This document shows, piece after piece, positions 43,915 to 55,518 of a stretch of DNA of 64,000 bases (positions are counted from its first letter, which is position 1; the number at the start of each line of letters is the position of its first letter). A model generated the notes under the pieces. It saw nothing but the letters and a program-made list of their open reading frames with translations, did no database searches and was not told where the DNA came from. The DNA is from Isoetes taiwanensis (Eukaryota; Streptophyta; Lycopodiopsida; Isoetales; Isoetaceae). The position numbers were made by a program, and so were the translations under genes. Location: contig JAJEKV010000026.1 in the NCBI GenBank assembly GCA_021234155.1, forward strand, positions 2,852,001-2,916,000, written 5' to 3'.

Positions 43915-45603
43915 ATGCTAGCTCATTTTTTTTCCCTTGTATATTTTTTCTTCATAGAACGCCGGAGGCTTGTCTTCCTTCTAAGCTTTCTTTCTTTTAC
44001 ATTTTGTTCCTCCTCTGTACCAGCTCCAGCTCCAGCTCCGGCAATCGATGAAAATGTAAAGCCTGAAGATGAAGGTGCCTTCTTCTTTTCTTTCTTCCAA
44101 GAATCTGTCCTTCAATCCGCTCTGCTTTTGCAGCTTTCTCTCCAGGGATCATTAAACAATCACTTTTTTTTTCTCTTATTCTTATGCTTACGATTCTGAT
44201 CTTTGGATTTACACAGTGTGGACATGGTGTGTCGAGGATGAAGACGACATGGAACTCTGCAATAAATTGCAGGAAATACTCGACCAGATTAATGATGACA
44301 CAGAGCGTACTCATAATTGGTATCAAATTTCTTTCTTTTTGACAAATTCCGGCGCAGTCCCCTGTTTTGAACTTCAATTTCTTGTCATGTAGCACAACTG
44401 GAGGAGGGGAGGCCAAAGGATGTATGGCTAAAATCATGAATGGGACGGCTAAATTTGGTATTTTTGATGGCGGAGAGGTCTTAGAGGCTGCAGATGACTC
44501 TTATTTAATCCCCATTCGAAGGCAGATTGATCAGGGTGGAGCAAATAGTTCATACTATGGAGTTGGAGTAGTAAAGTCCGACAGTTGCCCTGGTAAGCTT
44601 CAAGATTTGAAAGGAAAAAAATCCTGCCACACTGGCTATGGAAGATCCGCAGGCTGGGTCTTGCCTGTCACGTACTTGATCGATAACAAAATCATGCCTA
44701 TTGTGGAGAATTGAATCGATTTTGGTTTAACTTAGCTTCTACGAAGAGACCATAGTTTTAGGGCTAAAACAGAGTTTCTTTTTACTTTTCTTGGTTTTAG
44801 ATTCTACAAAAAGACCATAGTTTTAGGGCTAAAACAGAGTTTTTTTGTTGGAAACTTTTGGTTCTTACTTAATAGCTTACAAGTTTGAGTTGAAATGTGC
44901 AGAAAACCAGAGGTAAAGAACGATATTGAATCGGTGACGGCATTTTTCAGCAAATCTTGTGCAGCAAATGATGATCCTAGTGCAGAAATTTGCACAGCAT
45001 GCATGAATACAACCGGTTGCACAGAGGAAGATCCATACTACGACTATGCAGGGGCATTCAGATGCCTGGTAGAAGGAAGCGGAGATGTGGCATTTACAAA
45101 GCATTCAATTCCATCCCTATATGCAAAAAATGGAGATCTGGAGGAACCAGGCTGGAAAAATCTTGAGGATTCATCATCCTACAACATAATCTGTCCAAAT
45201 CTATACCAAGGAAAGCTGCAAATGGCAGAGCTGCAATTTTGGGGCAGCGCCAGGCCACACAATTATGGTATCAAAAAATTTCGACAAACACGAAATCCAG
45301 GAATTTAACGATGTGATGGACAAGGCAAATAACAACGAGACCTTCAAGGCTCTGTTTAGTGGGAAGAATTTAGAAAGCAGCGAATTTGCTGCAGGGGTTT
45401 CTTCCACAGTTCCATATAATGGCACAGTAGATGATTTGCTGGGCTCGTTAAAGGCCAAGATCAAAGAGCTGCAGACTCTGAATGCAAACGAAAATAACCA
45501 ATCTGCAGCAAGCCTTGCATTTTCCATATCTACCACTCTGTTAAAGAGCCTGATCCTGGATATGGCAGCTCTGTTTCTGGTCTTTGCAGTCTTCTTTACT
45601 TGA
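43915..45603 (+). CDS. Single-lobe transferrin-like protein with C-terminal membrane-anchor signal; one frameshift
   Basis: Exons 43915-44074, 44217-44319, 44393-44702 and 44913-45603. A hydrophobic N-terminus (about 1-32) is a likely secretion signal, and a Pro/Ala-rich linker follows. The transferrin lobe shows WTWCVED, GIFDGGEV (iron ligand D113), SSYYGVGVVKSD (Tyr ligand about 142), KKSCHTGYGRSAGW (anion-binding T168 and R172), DYAGAFRC (Tyr ligand 236), DVAFTKHS and a His near 307. All metal and carbonate ligands of classical transferrins are thus present. The C-terminus is hydrophobic after SAAS, as in GPI-anchored proteins, so a cell-surface iron-binding role is likely. Near 45,260 one base appears inserted, shifting frame for the last 110 residues; without it the homology continues (VSKNFDKHEIQEF). 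This may be a recent mutation or a sequence error. The donor after 44,702 is inferred from homology. Length is about 420 residues, one lobe instead of two. Confidence 0.83.
44743..44850 (+). repeat. Tandem duplication in intron 3 of the transferrin gene
   Basis: GACCATAGTTTTAGGGCTAA with the following AACAGAG occurs twice, about 64 bp apart, including the preceding TTCTAC. It is intronic. Confidence 0.8.
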
Positions 45604-45609
45604 CCTCAG

Positions 45610-46130
45610 GCAGCCTTTTAACTCAAGATTTTGTAAATGAAAAGAACTGAGATGTGTATGTACAATATTGTTTAGTCATTTTACAGTCTGGATATAGTAG
45701 ATTTTAAAAATTTACAATATAGTAGATTTCACTTTTAAACCAGATCGAGAAATTTTCTATTCAAGTTCTCAACCAGAAATTTGCATTGTCCTTCTAGAAA
45801 TATGCACAATAATCTACTCCAGATCAACCAAATTTTTTAATTTCAACTCGAACACAAACCTTTACCCTGGAATTTGCCTAATAGTGGTAGATTTGGGCAT
45901 GTTTCCAATTGTAGATGTGCATCACGCTTTTAGAGGTTTATTGAAGATAAAAGTGTGATACAAATTTTAAAGGTAAGAATTGAATTGAATTGAATTGAAT
46001 TTGTAGCCAATTTTTTCTTTTACTTTGCCATCTACTTTCCTAAAGTATGGAAGATAAATTTAGGTGGATTTCAAACTAGACCGGCTGCATTGAAAAATCT
46101 TAATTATTGGTCATGATGATGTTCTATCAT
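45610..46130. other. Intergenic, no gene
   Basis: Contains the transferrin 3' flank and a short AATTG-type microsatellite around 45,979-46,002. Nothing else was recognised. Confidence 0.5.
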
Positions 46131-46139
46131 ATTTCTATA

Positions 46140-47480
46140 GCAAAACTTTCGGCATGTTTTGCCCATCAATCCTCCTGCCTCGCCGTCCTAGCAAAGCAGA
46201 CATAAGCTGAGAAGCATGTGGGAGTTGGCATCTGTTTTAGGTTTCATCAATCAGATTTACAATTCTTTCTTTCAGCTATTTTGTAAGACATTAGCAACTC
46301 AAAGAGTTTGTAGTTGATTGCAGAACTTGATCGACCAATTTCCCCTGAGGATTTGGAGGATGCAATACTGGAGCCAAATACCAAGCTAGATGATCTGCAT
46401 GTTGCACTGCTCAAGGTATTCGTATTTGATGGAGCTTTACAAGCAACGAACATTTATTCATTGGAAGGTATGCTTATCCATTTCATGTAAGGCCTTGATC
46501 AACAATGGTATTCATGCAGGAGATTCCTTGGAAGAGTGAAGTTGGAGGGTAGTTATGTGGCCCAATAAACAAGCACTAGACGATGTATCAATATATATTT
46601 TTGTTGTTGTAAACCATGTTCTTTTTCATTTTTACACGTTCTATGACAGCAAGACAACTTAGGACATTTGTATATAAGTCACTAAAAGACCCTAATCAAA
46701 TAACCATATTTCGAAAAGAGTGCTTTGCGGCAAGCATATGCGGTGCCAATTACTGGTAAGTTTTGGTGCAATGTTCTATTGATGCTTTTCTAAAACCATA
46801 TCTTACTAGGTTACTTCAACAGGTGTGAAGAGGATCATCATTCTGGATATAGATTGTACAGGGAGCTGTCAAATAAACAAGCTGGCTGTAAAGGACAGTT
46901 AATGCCAACTATGCCTAGAAAGTGGGAGACGATCCTAAGCTCCAATTTGAGTTCCATGAGGTGATGGTATGTAAGTTTGTCATTCTGTAAGATGAGTTTA
47001 GTTCTGTACAAAATGGAAAATATAGGTTGTCTCTTTTCTGAAACATGCCTCAATATTAATTACTTACACTAGCCAGAAACTCATTTACAATCATTTTAAT
47101 CAAATATTGTCTTTGGGCTTGGCTTAAAACGTGGCTATCCTTTTCTGCCCTTGTAGAATAGGTTATTGTTTTGCCTCTGTTTATCTGATATTGCCAAAAA
47201 CTATCTGGTACAAGAACATCCTTTCAGCAAGTAGGAGTTCTGCAGAAGTTGATTTAGCAAAGGAGATTACTTCAAGAATTACTCCACAGGTGGCAGCGCT
47301 TGAGAAGGTACTATGTATACTTGATTTGTCTGGTAGCACTTCTTTACTAAGCTGTATATAATACAGAAAAGAGAGAATTTCCTCAAGCGACAACGTAAGC
47401 TAGAATGTTTTCTGGATCAGGGGATTGCTAGTGGCTGTTCTCTTAGAGATCGAAAACCAGTGGTATATAATTATGGTGCG
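46140..47480 (+). pseudogene. DDR4-like DDT-domain gene, truncated and broken
   Basis: Pieces in the order of plant DDR4 (a DDT/WHIM-type protein linked to ISWI remodellers): LRSMWELASVLGFINQ (about 46,207); LDRPISPEDLEDAILEPNTK with DDLHVALLK (46,322-46,415); FRKECFAASICGANYW (about 46,650-46,755); HHSGYRLYREL with MPRKWETILSSNLSSMR (46,824-46,970); ITSRITPQVAALEK (about 47,265-47,308); and NFLKRQRKLECFLDQG with SLRDRKPVVYNYG (47,380-47,475). The central part with the tryptophan-rich segment of the DDT region is missing, an in-frame TAG precedes the first piece, and a TAG follows IPWKSEVGG. Several exons have good splice borders and clean frames, so decay may be recent. The ORF after 47,480 does not resemble the family. 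Confidence 0.7.
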
Positions 47481-47769
47481 CCTAATCGGCATGATATCCT
47501 TCCTTATCCTTCCTTCGTAACAGCTCAACAGAATGGAAGATATAGTGTCACAGGAAATGAATTCCGTGACTTCTTTCTGGGTATAGCACTTGAGACAGAG
47601 CCCCTGTTCATCCTCCAGGTTTCAGCTTTGCAACTTATTGGAGAAGTTCATGGGCATGTTATTGACTACCATGCATCTGTGTCTCTTAAGCTGTCAATGT
47701 TGGCATCACTGATATCTGCAGGCTACAATGGTAGCATGTCAATTCAGTTTGCAGCAAACAATGCATGAT

Positions 47770-50700
47770 CAAGACATGATGAAGACAATGAAAGCAGCAT
47801 TGTTTAGCCATAAAACAATTTTCACTCCATGTTTAATTGTGAATATTATTTCGAGTTCTGTAATAGTTTATAAGCTCATGGTAGAATGGGGAATTCATGT
47901 CTCCTAATTGTCTATTCTTCAATAATCTGACAATCCGTTTGGTGTAGTATTTTGCACTAACCTTAAAAACTATACAAGAAAACAATTGTCACATATCATG
48001 TTCCCAACATGCTTAATGATGTCCATATTTATTTTATTTATAGTTTGCCTTGATTTGGCATGTCTTTCCTTGGTAAATTTCCACGGGGCCATTCAAAAGA
48101 AGCTTATCTATTCTAAATTGTTACTGCCATTTAAATAGAGCATTCTAGACTGGCAAGGATAAAAGAAGAGGCAATGTTTATGGAGGTTAGAACTTCCTCC
48201 TTCTAGAGGAGGATTACGCGCTGACAATGTATGGTGGGTGTCTTTAAACTCATCGGCTCTGTATAGGTTGTGGCAGATTGAAGATTGTGATGCTTAAACC
48301 TTCTCCACAAGCCAAGTATTTCCTTGAACTAGGGCTTGAATATGGAGAGATGCAAATGCTATTGTGCCAAGCCGTGTAATCTCTCATGATTCATAATCCC
48401 CTTGATTGAATTGGAGTTTTAGGTGACCATCTTGTCAGATTGCTTGCCAATTATTCAAGCTTGGATGCAGCAAACCAGGCATATAAGAAAAATTACAAGA
48501 CCTACAATATATACATGCACTGTCGTCATTCTGGCAAATAACAATTTGAAATAGGGGAATGCATCCAATGAATTGTACAATAGAATGCAAAAGCGTATGC
48601 CTAAAGCTTTTTATCCTGATCTGCTTAATATTTTACAAGTGAAGATGCTCCAGAAGACCCAGCCAAACAATGAGATATTCGATGTGTTTACAGCTCCACA
48701 GGCTTCGATTTATGTGAGATACTTTCTGCTTGCCTAATAGCAAAGCTTTATTTCGTATCATTGTATTCAGTTCTGAAATTCGTGTGTTCTTTATTTTATA
48801 AGTTGCCAAAGCCAAACTCTTTGGCTGCATTTTGGAAGATAAAGATATAGAGAATTCTGTTTCCAAATGTTCAGGGTTATGGTTTTGAATTGATTGCCAA
48901 AACATGACTTTGAACTATGATTTAAGCCACTTCACCCTCCGGCCATGGAGGGCAACCCTCCGTGCGCAGCACCTTGTTTCTTTTTCGCCATTGAGCTAAT
49001 TTTTCCTATACATTCACTTGCCCCTATTTGTGCCCATTGCCATGTGCCATAATTTCTCATTCTCTTATTTGCCGCAACCTCTACTTTACATTATTTATGT
49101 TTTTTAGGCAAATTTGTCTTAACATCCGGAAGGGGTGCCATGGTACCATTAATTGTTGGTTATGATGGTACGTTGCTTGTTAGCCATTCGGATGCATGAT
49201 CGATATATTGTTTGTTTTTGGAGTTGGACATGATATTTGGGTACATGGATTACACAGACAAGGTTGTGGTTATTTGTTCGCTATCCAGATGCATAGGAGA
49301 CAGATATTTCGCGAAATGGGTTACAGATGCAAGGTCTCACAATGGTTTCTTTTGTCTTAATGCAATTCTTCGATGCTTCTATAATACATATAGTGGATAA
49401 AGTAGTGGTAGGGGATAGACATAAGTTGTTTATTTATCCGTTCTCACTTGATTGGCCTTCTTCACCTTGTCTTAACTCTCTAGCTTGTTCCTCATCTCTT
49501 GGCGTTTGTTATTAAGTAATTTTTATGTCTAGCATACCCTTTTTTTTTTCTCTCTTTACGCCTTTACCACCGTCCCAATGGTATCCTCAACCTTCTTTCA
49601 CTTCACCCCTAGACTATGTTCTTGACTTCGCACATTACACGCTCGGGATTGTTTTGACCGCTGCTACAACTTTCTTCCATAACCCTTTTTTCGTCTCGAT
49701 GAGTTCAACTTTTGGTTTGAGCCTATTGGTCTTGGGTCATTTTGCAAGCTTGCTCAAATTGTTTTATTTGGATATCCTCTCACCCCTAGGCATATTATGG
49801 TTCAAACTACTTTGAAGCTAATTGGGGAGGTTGCATAGTCACCATAGGTTACCTCGAACCTTTGTCCCTCATTGATGTTTTTTGGACGTTTTTTTTACCT
49901 TTGGGCTCTATAGTTCCTGCAGAGGATAATTAATCTCATTAGGGCGCCGACCAATTTTTTTTTATGTTCTTTGAAGGTTCGTTCTTTCATTCAAGTAGCT
50001 TGTCTTCAAGCTTTTTTTTTGTGTCTTTAGGAACTTCGGAACTTTATGTTATCCTTTGACTTAGGTATTGTGGTTCATGTTATGCCCAAAATATTTTGCA
50101 CACCGTTGTTATTTATGTTGCATGCATGTTTGTTGTGTGCTAACAATAATGATCTAATGCGATGGCATTGTGATTATTATGGTCGCTGGTTCCCCTAGTC
50201 TAAGTGAATGAATAGAATAGAATAGAATAGTTTTTTTAACGTCCACGGAGACCAATAGGTCATGGAATGGTGCACCTTAGTATATCTTAGGCTAGGGTGC
50301 AACGGGATCTGTGCAAATAATAAATGTGGTCACAACATTGCTTGTTTGCATGGGGTCTTGTGATAGTGGACGTTAGAATGGTTAAAATGCCATTGAGCCA
50401 TTTAAGGGTCAAATAACCTTTAAGATTACAAGAAATTTATCGCGGCGGCCGCCGCAAACATTTCTCCTTCCCAACACGGTTATGTCTAAGTGTGAAAAAA
50501 CAAAAGCCACAGTGGCCATCAAAATATTTTTTATTTTTAACCAACAATTCACTTATTGAAATATGTGATTCTACAAAGAAGCAATAATGCAAAACCTATG
50601 TATTATTTTTTTTCCAAACATTTAGATCATTGTACATAAAGGATTATGATTCTAATAATTTTATTCATCCATCCAAGTTTTTCTTTAAGGATGCTTTAGC

Positions 50701-51975
50701 GAGTAAAGTGTTGTGTTAGAAAAATAGAAGAGAGAGTTTTGTGCCACTTGGTGCTACTTTGTGAATGCATGAAATTACACCAGTGATGCATTAATATTGG
50801 CCAATAACCTGAAAGTCCATAATGGGGTGTATGCTTCTTTAATGTTCTCTTTATATTTACATATTTGATTGTTCATAATAGAATATCCCAAGTCATATCA
50901 TCCTTTCATCCAGTCAAAATGCAAGAATCCAAATAAAGGCTCGTCATAAGGATAGACCCTGTAACACACATGAGGAATCTTGTCAAACAATCTTGTCATC
51001 GCCTTAGTTCTCTGTTAGCATGGTTTCTAAAAGCACAACACAAAGCCCCCCATCCCAAGCACTTTCTTACATGAAATTGCACCGAATATTTTTATACGTG
51101 GCACTACATCATTACCATCAGCAAAATTGTTGAAAAGAACCTTAAATCCTTTGCATTCCATTACTTCTTGTTGTGCTTTTAGATTGTTTAACTGCTCTGA
51201 CACACAAAGATGCACTTGATCTTCTAAAAATTAAGCAATGGCAACACCGTAAATCTGCAATACAACAACCACTGCACTAGTGAATGCATGGCGAAGAGAT
51301 TGGACTCATCGCAAAATATTGTACTAATTCATAGGCAAGACAACAATGCCACGATAGGACATTGGAAATGTGCATTTTCAAGAGAACACTGCAAAATAAA
51401 CGAAGAATACATTACCTTCTGTATTGATTTGCTTCAATTTGCAAAGGAATCTCGAATCAAGTCTGTCAACTAAAGCGTGCAAGAGCCAAAGATTTGCATT
51501 CACATGCTGCTGTTGAATGTAATAATTTACAGAGCATCCACATTTAATTGCTTATCAACTTCATCCGTTTAATAAATACACATTAACATTGTTAGCACTC
51601 TAAACTCCTTATCTTTTGTGTTGCATTGACTCTAAAGCACATCATTGGCTAGCAAAAACCAAGCGAACTTGTTATGAGGAAAAAAAACATGCAATACGGT
51701 TTATGATCTCAACTAGTATTTATGAACTAATATTTCAGTAAGTACTTGAATTGTATACCATTTGAAACACTGATTTACATGCTCTTGCTCTGCATAATCT
51801 TGAAATACATCAAAGAGTAAATTTGTACCACAAGAACTTGTTTAGGATGAAGCCCGGGATGAAGCTCCACTTTGTATATCCACAATTCAGCATTTTTTGC
51901 TATAAATCAGCTAATAAGCGTTAAGTACAATATAATGATGCGCTAGAATCAGTGAAAGCAATTTGGAAAGAAGAC
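47770..51975. other. Long intergenic stretch without a recognisable gene
   Basis: Short ORFs only. An AATAG microsatellite lies near 50,207-50,230, and the inverted copy of the GC palindrome repeat at about 50,430-50,470. No polymerase, transposase or host-gene motifs were found by eye. Confidence 0.45.
50430..50472 (-). repeat. GC-palindrome repeat, inverted relative to 905-1003
   Basis: TTACAAGAAATTTATC, then GCGGCGGCCGCCGC, then AAACATTTCTC. This is the reverse complement of the core at 905-960 with the loop shortened. It belongs to the same dispersed repeat. Confidence 0.7.
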
Positions 51976-51981
51976 GTACCT

Positions 51982-52305
51982 GGGTGAAAGCATGCTAGGG
52001 TGTACCATTTAAAGTTCTTTTTAGGGAGTGCGAAACTACCCAAAAAAGTACCTAGCACTGGGTACTGTGAACTTGCATAAATGTCTCAATAAACAATAAG
52101 TTTGAGAGTTAATTCATTCATTTTAGACTCTAATAGTATTGTTATTCTCTAATACTATAGATCGACATGTTATTGATCTTCAATTCACAATTTTTGGATT
52201 GATTTTAATGGGAAGAAAAAAAACAGAAAGTACCAATTTTAAAAGCATCCAGTGTAAGTACTTTTGAGGGTTCCAAAAGTGGTACACCGTAATATGCTTT
52301 CACCC
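51982..52305. mobile_element. 324-bp MITE with ends matching the 9.5-kb transposon
   Basis: Left end GGGTGAAAGCATGCTAGG, right end on the opposite strand GGGTGAAAGCATATTACGG, each continuing GTGTACCA; 23 of 26 positions agree. The 4-bp ACCT flanks both sides (51,978-51,981 and 52,306-52,309). The left terminal 22 bp match those of the large transposon's right end at 19 of 22 positions, and both make 4-bp duplications. No ORF. It is best explained as a non-autonomous relative mobilised by that transposase family. Confidence 0.88.
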
Positions 52306-52575
52306 ACCTTGAACTTATTAGTAGCCTTTGAGATAGCCTTGATATGATTGACTCTGGCATAACGCAAAAACCTTCCAATAAAACCCTAGTTTTGCAGAGT
52401 TATGTACTAAATCATGGTTTTCAGTGCTAATTTCAAGATCACAAGAGCTCGGCTACAAAATTTCTCTAGGCTACATATATAAGAGACTTGCTCACTAAAT
52501 AGATGTCTGTTTTATTCAGGAAGCGCCTTGCTATTCTGTTTGTAACAGACTTTAACCTAAGAGCAAAATCTAGAC

Positions 52576-54039
52576 ATGGGGATCGATAGCAAGTCCGACA
52601 TCACTGGCCATCTCAAATACTTCATAAAGCACTTTGACATAATTGAAAAGAAAAATAGTAAGACATACCTTGATGTTTTGCACATAGCTCCAAAGGCCAG
52701 AAGGCAAGCCGCACTCATGAAATGTATCATTGGAGCAGCAAAAAATGACGGAATCTCAGCCATTTTCTCACTGGCTGCAGACTGATGAGGTTGCTTTGTT
52801 GGTTGACATCGGCTACCAAATTACGCATCCGAAGGATCTTCAAAGAAGGTAATTTATTAGTTTTCTTGTTTTATTTGCTTGATTTATTGGTTCTCATCAA
52901 TCTGTTTTTGTGTCAGGTTTCTATACTACTGCGTATCAAAGTTTGCAATTCGTGGTCAAAAGAAGCTGCATCTATTGGCGATGTCAAATTTTGTTATTGG
53001 GATAGAAAACAGTATTGAGTATCTGCAATATGATGAGCATACAAATAAAAACTATGATGCAAATATGTCGCACGATCAAGAAGAGCAATTCAGAATGGGG
53101 TGTCGATGTTATGAATCCGGTGTTGTCGTTACCTATAGGCAGCTTTTGAGGCATCTGCTGATTAAAAGTTGAGTGATAGTGGAGCAATTCCCTCGAAGCT
53201 TTGTTTCATGCAACCAATTGTTCATCATAAAGGAAACATATGGTGCACAGAGTGAGTTCACAGAAGTTAGCGGAGTGGATGAAATATATGCTAGAAACAG
53301 TGGGTGTTAATGGGAAGTTTTAGGGAAAGTTCGGTCGCACTACTTCTATATCAAGAATAGCAAGGGCTGGGGTACCTCAGAATGTAGACGTGCGCATTAC
53401 AGGCAAACAACACTCGAGGCATATAGCAGTACTTAAATTGTTTGTTTGTTTCTTATTTATGCCTTCTTAAATTTATAACATTTTTTTTTTAATTCTTTTA
53501 GGTATGACAATGAGGTACATGCTAAGTGTGCCATATCAGTTGTTAGCAATCCATTCGATGAGAACAAACAGTGGAGGATGTATGAAATTGTTTATGCTAA
53601 AGAATCGGATAGGTTAGATGAACGAGATCATGCTAGTAGCATTTTGAAGGATCAGGTTGTATTACCTCATCCAATTCAACAAGTGAACGATGATGTTGTG
53701 AAGAAGGTAGATTCATCAAGCAAAGGCACCATTAGTTCGGATGTTGCTGGTCTGTTGGACAGTTTGCACATTAATTCTTCTTCTGCTGTTCATTCTGTTG
53801 TTGAGGTAGTTTCTGCCATTTCTTCTGCAATGGAATTTGCTGATATCCAGCTAAACAATGATCTTGATGTTCTATCAGAGACCAATCCCATTGTCAGAAA
53901 GGCTATGGGTATGGAGGTTAATGTTGGCAATATTACAGGTGGATCTTTCCAGAATTGCAATATTCTGATGCCGTATGTTTCTCGGGATGAGTTGCATGAC
54001 ATCATGGTGAATATGATGAGAAATATGAAGAACTTGTGA
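52576..54039 (+). pseudogene. Crypton-like tyrosine recombinase, decayed
   Basis: Pieces in order: an N-terminal helix-rich part (52,576 on); DEVALLVDIGYQITHPKDLQ in another frame; FLYYCVSKFAIRGQKKLHLL (52,918 on, catalytic Arg in AIRG at 52,951) with NFVIGIENSIEYLQYDE; WMKYMLETVGVNGKF; KFGRTTSISRIARAGVPQNV (second catalytic block, Arg at 53,336); RITG followed, after a frame change, by TLEAYS; and an exon starting YDNEVHAKC, whose Tyr (53,503) fits the nucleophile. This is the order of the DUF3504/KIAA1958-like tyrosine recombinases of Crypton elements. The His of the HxxR-like block is Lys, and the TGH-like motif is broken. The last exon (53,503-54,039) is an intact frame ending MMRNMKNL. 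Several frameshifts and stops make it a pseudogene. No element ends were identified. Confidence 0.72.
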
Positions 54040-54237
54040 ATGCATTATGCAGTTGACATGCCAGTGAACTCAATAATGTAATGTGAATATTTTGGACCTT
54101 AGTAATGTCTTTTGGAATTCTCTATACATGGATTTCCGTCTACTTGCAAATCTTTTATTGGATCGTTGTAGAAATCTAAATCTGTAATCATGTCAATACT
54201 TGTATTTTATGTTGTGTTCAAGATTTTCAAATTTTTG

Positions 54238-54473
54238 AACGTAAAAACCGCCTGGGCTATTTTCAGCCCAGGCTTCCAATCAGATCATGACAGGTGGCCC
54301 ATATTTCAATCCAAGAAAGTCGAGCATCCAAGATTTACTCTTCGTTCTGAATTTCTTTACCTGCAATTCCGGATTCAGCTTCTTTTACTCTGCATTTCGA
54401 TCTCTATTCAAATCGCAGCTCTTCAAATCAATTGCATCAACCACTGAAAATACCCCAGGCGATTTTTACGTTA
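54238..54473. mobile_element. MITE-like element with 29-bp inverted ends
   Basis: Left AACGTAAAAACCGCCTGGGC and right, on the minus strand, AACGTAAAAATCGCCTGGGG, each continuing TATTTTCAG; 27 of 29 match. The left end also folds on itself (GCCTGGGCT/AGCCCAGGC). No clear target duplication was found. The interior of about 180 bp is non-coding. Confidence 0.75.
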
Positions 54474-54477
54474 GGTG

Positions 54478-54612
54478 AAAGGCCCCGTGGGCTTTTTTCT
54501 GGGAGGTCAAGCGAGCCCTCGGCGCTCGGCCCGCTTTCCCTCCCGAAAAAGCCCACGGGAACGCTGAGGTGCCTTGACCTCCCGAAAAAAAAAGCCCACG
54601 GGGCCTTTCTCT
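54478..54612. mobile_element. Fold-back element with long inverted repeats
   Basis: GAAAGGCCCCGTGGGCTTTT with the following GGGAGGTCAAG is repeated in inverse orientation at the other end. An extra inverse copy of CCCGTGGGCTTTTTCGGGAG lies in the middle (about 54,540-54,560). Almost the whole segment can pair with itself. It abuts the preceding MITE. Confidence 0.75.
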
Positions 54613-54749
54613 TATAAAAAAAATGTAAGTAGAAGCAAGGATACAAAATTCCCGAAAAGCATGTTGAACACGTGGCAGTCTAAGATTGGATGAATTGACA
54701 GAATTGAAAGTACCCAAACTTTTACGTATAAAATGAACTTTTATATTTA

Positions 54750-55440
54750 GGGTGGAATCACACTATCTTCCCTTCCCCAACTTTATAAAATATTAGCCAA
54801 TATGTTTCTGCCACGCAAGCAAGGAATGCGCAGTTCCTATCACACTACTGCTGCCCCAGAGTGACATGGCACACCTACGAGGGAAATATGAGGGAGGGGC
54901 GATTTTGCCTATCCCTCCGGCATTTTCGGCCATCACTCATCCGACTCAGCTTGATTCGTCGAAGAAATGCATTTTAGGGTTTGTCAGAATAGCGCTGGAA
55001 TGCATCAAGAACTGTGAATCAGCACAAGAACTGCATCAAGAACTGTGAATCGGCACAAGACTGCATCAAGATCTGTGAATCGGCAAGCTGCATCAAGAAC
55101 TGTGAATCCGCACGACTGTGAATCGGCTCATCTACGACTCATCTTAAGGACGGACTTTCACGAATCAGGGATCTTTGAAGCTTAAGGTTTGCTTAAGGAT
55201 TTCGGATTTGAAGCTTAAGGCCGGATCTTCGAAGCTTCCCAAGACTGTGAATCGGCTTGAAGACTCTGAAGCTCTGAATATGCCTAATCGGTTCTAAAGA
55301 CTGAATCGGTTCCCGCCACGACTCATCCGAGTGGCATCTCCGTCTTCCATAGTGTGATAAGGTTGAACTAATTTGCTAGCCTTCCCGTTTCCCTCACTGC
55401 CACGTCAACAAAGGGGAGGGAACGTAGTGTGATTTCACCC
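54750..55440. mobile_element. 690-bp inverted-repeat element with internal tandem repeats
   Basis: Left end GGGTGGAATCACACTATCTT and right end, on the minus strand, GGGTGAAATCACACTACGTT, each continuing CCCT-CCC. No target duplication was recognised. The interior (about 54,998-55,130) holds imperfect repeats of CTGCATCAAGAACTGTGAAT with CGGCACAAGA. No coding function. Its right end is 79 bp from the HP30-like start codon, so it may contribute promoter sequence. Confidence 0.7.
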
Positions 55441-55518
55441 CTCTACGCCCTAAATTCAATGCCAAATTGGTAAACCTCGTAAAACCTTCCCTATCCGGGG
55501 ATCAGTTTGGTTTTGGCC

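Noticed and set aside
47460-47768. Extension of the DDR4-like gene to the stop at 47,768
   Set aside because: After VVYNYG the sequence no longer resembles the family; the frame is probably open by chance.
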